A DNA stretch of 64,000 bases from Nyssa sinensis (lineage: Eukaryota > Streptophyta > Magnoliopsida > Cornales > Nyssaceae). The translations under genes and the position numbers were made by a program. The stretch is taken from positions 6,758,392 to 6,822,391 of the forward strand of contig CM018036.1 in assembly GCA_008638375.1 (NCBI GenBank). The letters run 5' to 3'. The notes beneath the pieces are model-generated. The model was not told the origin of the DNA. It saw only the letters and a list, made by a program, of their open reading frames with translations, and ran no database searches. This document shows, one piece after another, positions 37,001-49,000 of the stretch (within the stretch, counting starts at the first letter, position 1; each line of letters begins with the position of its first letter).

Positions 37001-40000
37001 AGAAATGCAAAAGAGAATCATGCTAGGTGGAGAAATACAAAGGCAAGTGGTGCTCGAAGGTGGTGGAGGGCCTAACGGGCTAGGGTTATGGAAGAATATT
37101 AGAATGGGGATGGAGGATTTCTTTGATTTCATTTCTTTGGTGGTAGGAAATGGAGAAAGGGTGAAGTTTCGGAAAGATAAATGGTGTGGGAATACTACAT
37201 TGGAACCTAGATTTCTAAGACTTTTCCTCATTTCTTCCAACCGTTAGGCTTGGGTGAAGGATTATGTTATCTTCAATGATAATGGTTATGTGTGGGTCCC
37301 TTCCTTTAGGAGAAATTTGAAAGATTGGGAAGTGGAGGAGGTAATTGACTTGATAAGAATATGGCATGACACTTAAGTTTATACGCAATGTAAAGAGGGT
37401 GTGGCTTCTTGTTCCACTTTGTATTAGGGTGCAAAATGGCAACAGTACCACCAACCTCTACTCTCTCTAAAAACAATTTGTTTCTCTCCTTCATTGTCAC
37501 GATTCACCCCTCTCTTAGACTTACCCATCAATCCCTAACCTTATCCACTGCCACTGTAGTTTCGACTGGATCATTTATTCCTTATAATCATGATGTACTC
37601 CCGATCTCTCTCATATTTCTTTTTGTAGTAGCCGAAATCGCAGTGCTGTGAGATTGCCGCTGCATGAGTTAGATCGTTGCCAAAACATTGGTGTGTGATT
37701 ACCGAGTTTTTGCCACAATATTTTTTTTTTTCCAAATGGAAACTGCCACAATATTAGAGTGATCATCACAATAGTGGAGATTGAATAGTGGCTGTGGTAG
37801 AAAAGTCTGTGGTGAACATTGTTGAGTGATTTAATTTCAATAAAATATTACATCGTAATCCTTGAGGGATCAATTTTGCAAGTTTAAGTTTGGTTTTTTT
37901 ATTCGATACAAGAGAATTGCATGACATGATTCTATCCTCAAACTATCTCAAATGCTACTTGTTTCAATTCTTATTTTCAATCTTAGGTGCCTTAGAGAGG
38001 GGGGAAAATTGTTGTCTTAGTGTTTTGGACAGTGAAATTTCACTGTCTAGGAAAAACAGTGAAATTTCTCAGATTTAAGTGATATCATCCCATGAAATTC
38101 TTGTCTTTATGAGAGAAATTTTTTTGTTTTGATGAAACAATGAAATATCGTTGTTTTTCGTGCTCTCTCCATGAAACAACGTAATTTCACTGCTTTGTAG
38201 TGGGATTTTTTGGCAACTTTCATATGCAATATGGATATTGTTTGATAGAACTTGATTTAAGAGCTCAAATATAATATTTTTTTTTGAAATTGGATTTATA
38301 TATTGGGAGATGTTGAATTTTAAGGTTGGAAAAATTTTAGACACACCTTTTTAACTGATGGGAAACCAATAACAGAGATGGAAGTTTTATTGATTGAGGG
38401 GTAAGTATATGATGTAAGTTGTTTTTATATATTTTCCCTTCTTGTGCCTTTTAATGAATTTCCGTTATATTTACCTATGAAAATATATATATATATATAT
38501 TTTGCTATTAGTTGATATTTAGAGAATTTTGGAGGCAAATATCCATGTGATGGATTTGTCTCATCGGAGACCTTATTTGAGGGTTGGCCTAGAGGCAGGG
38601 GAAAGAGAGAGATAAAGGAATAAGTAAACCTTTTTTCGGTCATTTAATTAAAAAGTAAAACGTGCACATATTATCTTTCTCTAAAAAGTAGCTGATATGG
38701 CAGGAAAAAGAAATCATAATGGGAATATTTTTTCTGCATAATGTTATATACTCAACTCAATAAAGTATCTCAAGTTCAACTCACATTCCAAGGGCCACTT
38801 ACCTATCAAAAAATAAAAAATACTCAACTCAATAAAGCCTTATCCTAACTGTTTTGGGCCAGCTATATGAATCTTGTCTCGCAATTCATTCAAAATTAAT
38901 CTCAGGATTCATGTTGAGAGATCTGACAAAGTTTTACGCTCAGCTATCTAACACGATACTCCATTTTTTGGGCTTGGGACTGGCGTTGTAATTGTATGAC
39001 ACTAAGCACGACCCAAGCGGAGTCTGCATAATGTTATATTAGGGAATTATTTTAAAAACGGAGTGTTATTTTGGCCAAAAACTTGATAGACATGGTATCC
39101 ACAAGGTGAAGCCTGTGCTTCTGAGCTAGCTTTTCCTTTCGATTTGTTGGAGGATGTAAGTCCTTTGTTTCATCTATAGATTGCTTAACAGATTTGTTTA
39201 GCTCACATTTTGTTTTTTGTTTTATACTTTTTATAACTTGATTGTACTTGGGTTGCACGTTTAGTTGATTTTCTTATTACTAATCAACAAAGTTCTAGAG
39301 CTTTGCATTTCTGGTTTAAGGATGTATCTTAGATCTATTTTCTCTTTTGTGCTGCTGGTCCCTTTATATTGCCAGCGCCTCCTCCCTGGATTGTATACGT
39401 TGTTGAAATATGGATTTTATGGGGTAGGGCCTTTGTATACCTCAATTCTATCAGGCCCAGGCCTCACCTTTCTTTTTTTCTACTGTACTCAACTCCACAA
39501 TGCCTTATCCATCCAAATGCAAAGTAGCACCATGGCATTCATGAACTACAATTTGGAATTCATGTTTCTGTAAACATTGTTAGCCATCCAAACCCAAAAT
39601 ACTCAGGATCAGCTCTCATTACAATATAGACCTTCCCTGTGAGCATCTTGTTCTTGGTGAAGATGGTATTGTGGTATGGGGTTTACAATAAAGTCAGAGT
39701 ACTTTTTTTTTGAAATTTAGAACTGAATCTCCAATTACCACATCTGGCTCATACTTGGCAAATCTTTTATTCTGCTTGCTAGCTATAATGAATTTTGTTT
39801 TCTAATGAGCCTCTTACATTTCTTTCAATCACACTACTCTTGATTTTTTTTCTCCAGCTCATTACGGTCTGGCTTAAAAAGGCATCTTAATTTATCTTAA
39901 GCATTCAGTTCGTACAACTGTTTAATTGTTATTAAAAACTTGGATCTTCTTCAAAGGCTTCTTTCTATAGTTAATCATCAAGGAGTTATTTTTCCATCAT

Positions 40001-43000
40001 ATCTGATTTCTGCTCTCAAAGCATTAATTTTCTTTCATGCTGTATATCTGCCTGAGAATGGAATACTAGTAGTGAACTTTAATATTCTTTCACGGTCCCA
40101 GACGATACGTACATGATTGGTTCCCATACAGGGAACTTATTTGTTGGAACACCATTAAACAATTTACTTGCATTTCAGTTATTCTTTATTTTTTTAATAC
40201 AGCATTTGATATAAGTGTTTTTTGATAGGCAAACTGTTGTATTGATTTTGCTCTCTCACTTTTCTAGAATTATAACTTCCATGCCTGAGACACATGTGGG
40301 TTCCTGTCCCAAAATTATTCGAATGAATTTAGTTGCGCAGATTACTGAAAATTTTACTTATATAATTTCTCAGATCTGATCTTGGAAATCATCCTGATTT
40401 TTTCTTTTGGTATAAGCTTGACTTGTTTTTGTATGTGATTTGAATCCGCGATTTTTTTTCCCTTAATATCTGCAGGAAGCTGCTGCAATCAATAATGGGA
40501 AAACTGCACATTCAGCATGGAGGAGTTATGATGACTTTAATGAATATTTCTGGTTTGTTTGTTTCCTTAAATCTAGTAATCTGGAGTTTGGTACTCCGTT
40601 TAACTTCATAATTACTTTTTGATGGTTTAATTCTCATTATATTTGTAGGTCACCTGCCTGCTTTGAGTTGGGCTGGCCAATGAAGAGGAATTCATCTTTT
40701 CTGTTGAAGCCTATAAAGCGGAAAAGGGTTTGTTGTGATGATAATTTTTAACCAGTATTTGTACATAAATTGTATACTTCAGTTTATATTAGAAATTTGT
40801 ATTATAGTCAATATTTTGTTTTAGATGATTTAGACTCAATCACCCCCCCCCCCCCCCCCCCTCCTGGAGCGCGGGGGGTGGGGGACCCCTTCCTCAACCT
40901 TGCCCAACTTAAAACATTAAAAATATTAGATGTATTAGACTTGAGTGTGAAATATATCGTTTTTCTGAGTCTTTTCCCTTGATGTTTCTAACAAGGAAAT
41001 TGACTTGGATTTTATTGTTCAAATTGGATATGAGTTGTCTGATCCGGTGATCTCCTATAACTGAGAAATGATTTGACTGTGACATTGATTTTGTATAGAA
41101 TGAAATAAGCTAAATATTGGAGTTCTATATTTCACGATGATCCGCCATGAATTACTATTTGTGGATGAAAGAAATGCACTATGGAGAAGGGTGATATACT
41201 TCAAGTTTGGTTGTGAGGAGGGGGATGGGTTGTCTAAGGAAGCTAGAGGCGTCTATGGTTGCAGTTTGTGGAGGGCCATTTCTAAAGGGTGGGAGTCCTT
41301 TAAGTAGGCTGGAGGTAGAGGAGGGTGAAGTTTTGGGAGGATGCATGGTGTTTTGATGGGGCTCTAAAGGAGAAATTTCCCCTTTTATATAACATTGCTT
41401 CTAACAAGGAAGTGCTGGTGGTGGATTATGCTTCATGGACAAGCGATAACATTGCTTGGGATCCTTGTTTTCAAAGGAATTTTTATGATTGGGAATTGAA
41501 GGAAGTGGAGGTGCTGATGGGTTTGTTAGAAAGACGGAAGGCTAGAATGGGGCGGGAGGATACCATGATGTGGAAAGCGGAGAATAAGAAGACTTTCACA
41601 GTCATATCTTTGTACAGGTATCTGATGGGGAATGAAGTGAAGTTGTTCCCTCGGCAGCTTGTTTGGAATTCAAGAGTTCCAAAGAAAAGTGCATTCTTTT
41701 GTTGGTCGTTCTCATGGGGTGCACTTCTCATGGCGGACAATCTCAAAAAGAGAGGTTTTCAATTGCCTAGTAGATGTTACATGTGCAAGGAAGAAGAGGA
41801 AACGACAGACCATCTCTTGCTTCATTGCAAAATGGCCATGGACCTTTGGAATCTGATTTTTTCTTTGTTTGGCTGATGTTGGGTGATGCCAAAAGCGGTG
41901 AAGGATGTTTTTTTGGGGTTGGAGATGTGAGAGTTTAAGGAAAGACTTAAGCCGAGTGTGGAAAATGGCTCCACTTTGCTTAACTTGGTGCATATGGAGG
42001 GGAAAGAATCATAGGATATTTGAAGGAATAGAATCTCAGATTTGGCACTTGAAGGATCATTTTTTTGTGCTTGCTTTCTTTTGGTTGAAAGAAGATTATC
42101 CTATGTACTTAGATACTTTCATAGGTTTTTTTTTTTGGGGATTTTAGGCCTTAATTGTTGTTGCCCATCTCTCCTTTTCTTCATTTGTGTTTGCCCTGCT
42201 CGGGCTTCCTTTTAATGAATATACTTTGATTTACTGATTAAAAAAAAAAGGCAGTTTTGTTTGGTCTGGACCCTAATGTGACGGGATTGCTTTGGAGTGA
42301 TCTCCATTTTTGTGTGTTTTGTTCCCACTCTCTTCCGCAGCATCCAATATTTTGGAACTTGGTTTTGTGAAAAGTTCAAAATTCTTCTCGTTTGCTGACA
42401 GCTCATAAAGTTGGTATTTGAGTCTAATACCTTTCGTTGAGTTTAGAGTTTTGTTATGGTACTGAAATGTTCAAGAGTTATTTAATAGAGTCAATAATTT
42501 GATGTTGTGGGCTGATCTAGGATTGTGTTGAATGCTGGAAAATGTCTGTACTTCTGCCAAAAAAGTCTTTTAAAGCCTCTTCTGGGAAATGGTAGAGGAT
42601 CTCTTTAGAACTGTTTCTGGTTTTGTTTCTTTTCCTCCATAAAGCTATTTAACTTAGATGCTTTTGTGTCCCTATGAGTGAGTGTGGATAGACTATTAGG
42701 GTGTAAGATAAATTTTTTTTTTTGGGTTGGGATTTATATGGTTGGCTCCCCAGGAATCATTTTTATTGTAGATACAATTATTACTTGTCAAAAAACAAAA
42801 GAAGAATCCATAGCTTATGCTTTTTTCATGAAGTCCTATTTGTCTTTTAATGATGAATATATGCCTGTTTTTGCTTTTACCCATTTAGCACATGTTGTAA
42901 TTAATTAAGAATGTTGAATTATTAACTATCATTTACCCATTTAGCACATGTTGGAATTAATTAAGAATGTTGAATTATGAACTATCTTTTCAGGTTTTTT

Positions 43001-46000
43001 GGATGTTGATGTTACAAGTGTTATTATTATTTGGCAAAATTCTGTGTTCATAAAAAAGTTGATTCTATCTTTGGATCAAATACTTGTATCTTATGATTTA
43101 TTTCCTCCTTTTATTTAGTCATTTATTTATTTTTTTAATCTGTGGACTTGGCAGACTGGGAAAAGCTCTTTTGTCGAGCATCGGACATTCCTTCACTTAT
43201 ATCGAAGTTTTCATCGTATGTGGATTTTTTTGGTTGTAATGTTCCAGGTAAATTGTGTCTATGTTTTATTATTAGTTAGATCTTCAATGCAGGATGTTCG
43301 TTGCTAAAATGAAATTCATGTGTTTTTTTTCTCCTTCCTACTTCAGGCTTTGACTATTGTTGCCTTCAATAGAGGGAAAAGTAATCTTGATGTTTTTAAA
43401 ACCGTACTTAGCATTGGACCAACATTTGCCATCATGAACTTCATTGAGAGTGAGTTCTTTTCTGTCGCTGTCATTTGTTGCTTATTACTTTGAATTCTTT
43501 CAGATTCAGATTCAGATTTTACATTGCTTTCTCTTGCACTTTCTTTTTCGTCCTTTTGTTCATCGGGTCATGTGCTGCTTATATAGGTTCTTTAGATGTC
43601 CTGCTTACATTTGGCGCTTACACCACAGCAAGAGGCATGGCTATATCCAGGCTGGTTATTAGGTTTTTTTGGTGGGGGTTGAGCTCTGTATTTGTGACAT
43701 ATTGTTACATGTGAGCCTACAATATTCTTCTTCTTTCTCTTTTCTCTTTTCTATTTTTTAAAACATGTTTTCCCAGTTGTTCAATACTTCATTACTGCTT
43801 ATTTACTTACATACTACACAAAATGAGTTTTCAGGAAGGTTTTGGAGGAGAGAAATAAACAGAGCCCAGAATCATTCTACTTCCGAATTTATATTCTTGT
43901 ATTGGGTGTTTATGCTGGCATACGCATAGTTTTTGCGTTGTTACTTAAGTTTCCAGCTTGTCATACACTTTCTGAAATGTCTGATCAATCATTTTTCCAA
44001 TTTTTCAAGTGGATTTATCAGGTATTTATTCTTCAGTATGAAATCTTTGAAAATAATGTTTGACCAATGTTTGATTTTCAGCATTTTTGTTTTATATATT
44101 TTTTGGTTCTTTTCAGGAGCGGTACTTTGTCGGTCGTGGTCTGTATGAGAAGACCACTGATTATTTGAGGTTCGCTAGCTTCATTCATTTGGAAATTGAT
44201 TGTTTTGTTTCTATTGTTTTCTATTTCTGTAATTTAAGAAGTATGGATACGGATACGGGACACAGATATGACAAGACACGACACGACATGACATGAACAC
44301 GAGGACTTGGCTTTTCTAAAAAAAGAAGGACACGGATACGTCAGGGACATATTGAATATATATTTTATATGATCATGTAATAAAAACTTAATATTATTTT
44401 AATCAAAATTAGCATAACAACACACAAATTAAAAAATATTATTATTAAGCTATTAAAATAACAAAGCCATTGAATAAAAATTCAAGAAATTCTTCATTTA
44501 ATCATCAAAATCCATGATTCAAGCTTCAAAACAAATTTACTAACTACTACATAACCAAAAAAAAAAAAAAAAAAGTTGACTAGCAGAGGGAGAAAAAGAG
44601 GAAAAAAAAAAGAAACATAATGTGTTCAAAATGTGTCTTAACGTGTCCTAGAGTGTTCAGTATGTGTCCGAATTTGGACACTTTTTCTTTTTTTTTGCGT
44701 GTCCGACATAGACACTTGAACCAAAATAGAGTATCTGTGTTGTAGTGCTTCATAGTCTGTAGTACATTTTTTCCACTGAGCCTAGTTCTTGTTTCCTATG
44801 TTGAAATCATTTATTCTGTCATTGCCTTTCCATACCTTCTTCTCTGTGAAGCTGTATCCTCTAACTGACAAGTAGATCTATGTTTTCTTTGAATATTGAG
44901 TCACATTTGTTGGGAAATCATTAACTTCGAGGGAAGTTGAATTCTTTTTGTATGAACTGGATTGCATGATTATAATGGCTAGATAAATTGAGCTTGAATC
45001 TTTTTTTTTTTTTTGACTTTTTGGATACTGGATGATTTACCTTACCAGTAAGAGAAGCCTATACAGTATATCCCCGTCTTGCACAATTTTACTGTACACG
45101 TGAGACAATTTTGATTTATGCTTACTTTGACCAAAACTCAGGGGATATAAGGCATTTTAAAACTCACCTATTTCAGAAGAATGGTTTACAAAGTAACTTT
45201 TGAAAAAAAGGTTTACAAGGTATCCTAACTCTGATCTCAAATGGTCTTATGTTAAGCAATATTTGGATTCTTCGGGGGCTTTGTTAGAAATACTTTGTTA
45301 GGTTGGACTATGATTTTTCAGTATCATAGACTTGCTTCACTTGCATTTGATTTCAGTTATGTTCTCATCCCTCTGAAATTTTGTTGCCTAAATTTTTTGG
45401 GCCTAAATGTTTGTAGTTCTTCGTTTTCGAAGGATTTTGGGACTTGAAGTAAACAAATTGAATATGGTTTTGATTTGTGTGGTAATTAAGTGATATAGAA
45501 TGCATTATTATGAAACCTGAGTATCTTACTAAGTTTGTTTTGTAGAATGATTGGGATGAGATCATTTAATTAATCTTTTTATTAATCAAGGCCTTGCTGG
45601 AAATGTTGGTTTCCCAACTATTTGGTTTTAGCACCTAAGTTGTATGTATTAGAGAATTACTCTGCTTGTTTGTAATGGATAAATGTTTCACTATTATTGT
45701 CATCTTTATTATTAGCACCATATTATTATTGGGATTGATACGTATACTTTGAGTCGGACTTTGGTATCAATCATTTTGAAATGGGACTGCATGGGAGGTT
45801 ATATAACAAGAGCTCAGATAGATAATGTGTTTTATGGGCACTTCAAAAATTGCGACGTCCTGGTGCTGGACACAACATTTGGTATGGGTTTGGGAAAGGT
45901 GTCTGACACATCTACTGTTTGCACATACCCAGAAGGATTGTCCAAGGAAAGGAAATATGTAGTCACTAGTCATAATTCAAATGGCATTTCCGGAATATAC

Positions 46001-49000
46001 CTTCTTATTTTGCTTTTATATCTATGTTTCAGTATGGATGAAATAGTTGTATGTAAAAAGCTTTTGTTATGTGGAGGCGTAATTTTACCCCAACTTTGAA
46101 ATGTATAAAAATTGGAAAACCTTGATAATACTGCATGTTCTCCATCCAAGGAGTTGCAGATCAGATGAATTCAACACCTTAGGGGGCACCCATGCTCTTC
46201 ATGCATACCTGAGCCCATATGACATGGATCGGGCAACAAGTACTGACTGCTTTGTTGGAAAGCACAAATACAACTAAGCTTGAGATAGAAGTTTGATTTG
46301 AAGTTTCGATCTCATTTTCATATTCATAATTATAGGGCAGTGAAACAACACATTCTAATCAGACTCTTTTGTTAATTTTATTTGGTAATGGCCAAGGGCA
46401 ATCTCCTTGTGATGAGGAAATTTGAGAAGCATAAGATTTGAAATCCAAACTGTTAAATGTTATTGAGCATGTCTTTTAAAAATGACATTAGGGCAAATAT
46501 GTTTCAAGGAAGTAGTAAGTTGGAGGAATAAGGTGGAGAGTGGCAGAGGCGAGAAGTTTATTAAGAGTCTGGAAGCCAAGCCAAGGATTTTTTTTGGATG
46601 ATCAGAGGTTGTTTTAGAGTAAATTTTGTGGTTTATTTTTTAGCTTTATTGTAAAAGGGATTCAGGTGGGCCTTGGTTGGGCTATGCAGTGGTTCTCTGT
46701 TTCATATAGGAGGACTCTGTGGCTCTAGAGACTCCTGGAGGAGGTGATTAAGGAGGCCCAGGGTGATTGATGTCTGGTGTTCTTTGCATGGTTATACCTC
46801 AGCTTTTTCTCTGCCTTGTTGGGACATTTTGACAAGTTCTTTATGGTTTTTGGCATGATTAAACATAGAAGCAAATCTACTATTATTGCTTGGATTTTTA
46901 ATCAGATAGTTTCATCATCAAGGGCTTTAGATCAATTGATTTTCTCTATTTCATATTGGAAGGCTATGTATCTCTAGAGACCCCTAGAGGAGATGATTAG
47001 AGAGGCAATTTTTGGGGTGATTGATGTCTAGGATCTTGTTTTGATGGTTTTTTAACTAGCAGCTCTATAGTATTGCCCAATAAGTTGCAAAAGGGACTTT
47101 CATTTTGACAAGTTCTTTTACCTCAGTTTTATCTTTGTGTTTTTTGGACATTTTGACAAGTTCTTTATGGTTCTTGATGTTCTCTACTCTAGTGGCATGG
47201 TTACCCATAGAAAAAAATCTACTATTATTGCTTGGTAACTCAAGAGCATAGCTTTATCATCAGGGGCTTTAGACCAATGGATAATTTTCTCTTCTTCTCA
47301 ATCATTTTTTTATCGGCAATTAAATTTTTGATGCAGACCCCAATTGCTAACAAGATGGTCTGGGAGTTTAATGTTTCCATGGAAATGAAATTGTGTTTGG
47401 GGAAGTTTAGAATGGCATGCAACCATGTATACTTTCTTGATCATTTTTGGTGTAGGAAGAGTTTTCAAAATTGATGGAGGTCTTGAGCAAGATGATGTTT
47501 GAGATTTACCAACTTTATAGCCTGTCATAAATGGGAAGGCAATAGGTTGGTTTTAATCTTCTAGATGGTTGAGAAAAGATTTTCTTTGTCATTGCATGAA
47601 AACAGTCATGGTCTGCGAGAAAATGATTGAGATGCCATTTGGCTTTAGGAATCCTTGTTGTTGTCCTTGAAAATCCATATTTTTGGGTTATTCTCTGTTT
47701 TCTGCTTCCACATGAGAATTTTTGATGGAAATGGTTTCTTCTGAAGATATTTCCTGGGGAATTATTCCTCTGGGGGTTCCTCTTTGAAAAATTTCAAGCT
47801 TTTTAGGCTTTAGAAGTTTGTTTTGCTGGTTCACTTAGAATTGATCCTTGTTTTGGGAATTTAAAGATCATGCTTCTGTTCTTTAATTTTGAGCGGTGTC
47901 TACTTATCCTATTCCTATGATGATGAGATCTGTTGGTCCTTGGTGAGTAATGGCTCATTTCCTTTTGAATCATATCTTTATTTTGTTTTTGGTGACAATT
48001 GATCTTCTACTGTTCATTTGGCAAGTTTTAAACTTAGGGCGGTGCAATAGGTTGGGTTAGAGCAAAGCCCTTATTCCGTTCCTAATATTCCTCTTCATTA
48101 GAGCAAGTTTCCCCCTAGTCAAGGATATTGATGGTTAATACCAATAAAATGCTTTTGAGTTTGTTGGTCTTACAGTGACCTTTATCTAGTTTTGTGGCAT
48201 GTACAAAATAAGTGGGAGACGATTGATCCTTATTTATTTTCCAACATCACATTTATTATTATTATTATTTTGTAAAAAAATTAATTGCTTTGGTGTATAT
48301 ATATATTAGGTGATCTTTGTAGAATATATATTATAAGGGCTATGTATCATTTGGGGGCTTCACAATGGTGATAGTAATGAGGTCACATGAAGCAGACACA
48401 CTAAGGGAGGAGCCGTGCCTAACACCATGTCAGGCATGACACTTACAAAATTTCCAAAAAGTCACATGTTACATGCGTGTCTAATATCTTATTTCGAAAT
48501 AATCTAAATATGTCGATGTTGCTGAAACAAATCATGCTTGCAACGGGCACCTTAATATTGAAAAAGAGTATTTTTCAAAATGAGATAAATAATGGAATAG
48601 TAATAATTTGCTGGGAGGGTGTGTTGTGGCATGTGCAAAATAAGTGGGAGACGATTGATCCTTATTTAATTTCCAACATCACACTTATTATTATTTTGTA
48701 AAAAAATTAATTGCTTTGGTGTATATATATTAGGTAATCTTTGTGGAATATATGTGATTAGGGCTATGTATCATTTGGAGGCTTCAATCATTAAAGCTTT
48801 TTAAGGCGTACTGCTCATAATATACTGTCTGAGTTGTTGCCAATTTTCTCTTTTCACTGACATTCTTGAGAAATTCACATATCTTGGATTCCTTAGCCAG
48901 TTAGGTTGGTGACGCTTTTGTTTTTCTTTTTTTTTACTTCGGAATCTGGGACAATTCACATTGGCGTGATAGATTTTTGAGGAAACACAGTTCTTGCCTT

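Larger units (their letters stand above)
37374..40475. other. 3' part of intron 10, mostly unassigned
   Basis: Contains a 20-bp palindrome (38028-38047), a short LINE-type insertion (38766-38820) and a dispersed repeat (38838-39025). The remainder is plain AT-rich intron. No exon of CALS10 is missing here: exons 10 and 11 join in frame. Confidence 0.5.

Noticed and set aside
46500..47600. LINE ORF1 (nucleic-acid-binding protein) region
   Set aside because: Only short hints such as [11 protein letters not shown], with many stops; kept as an unassigned repeat region instead.
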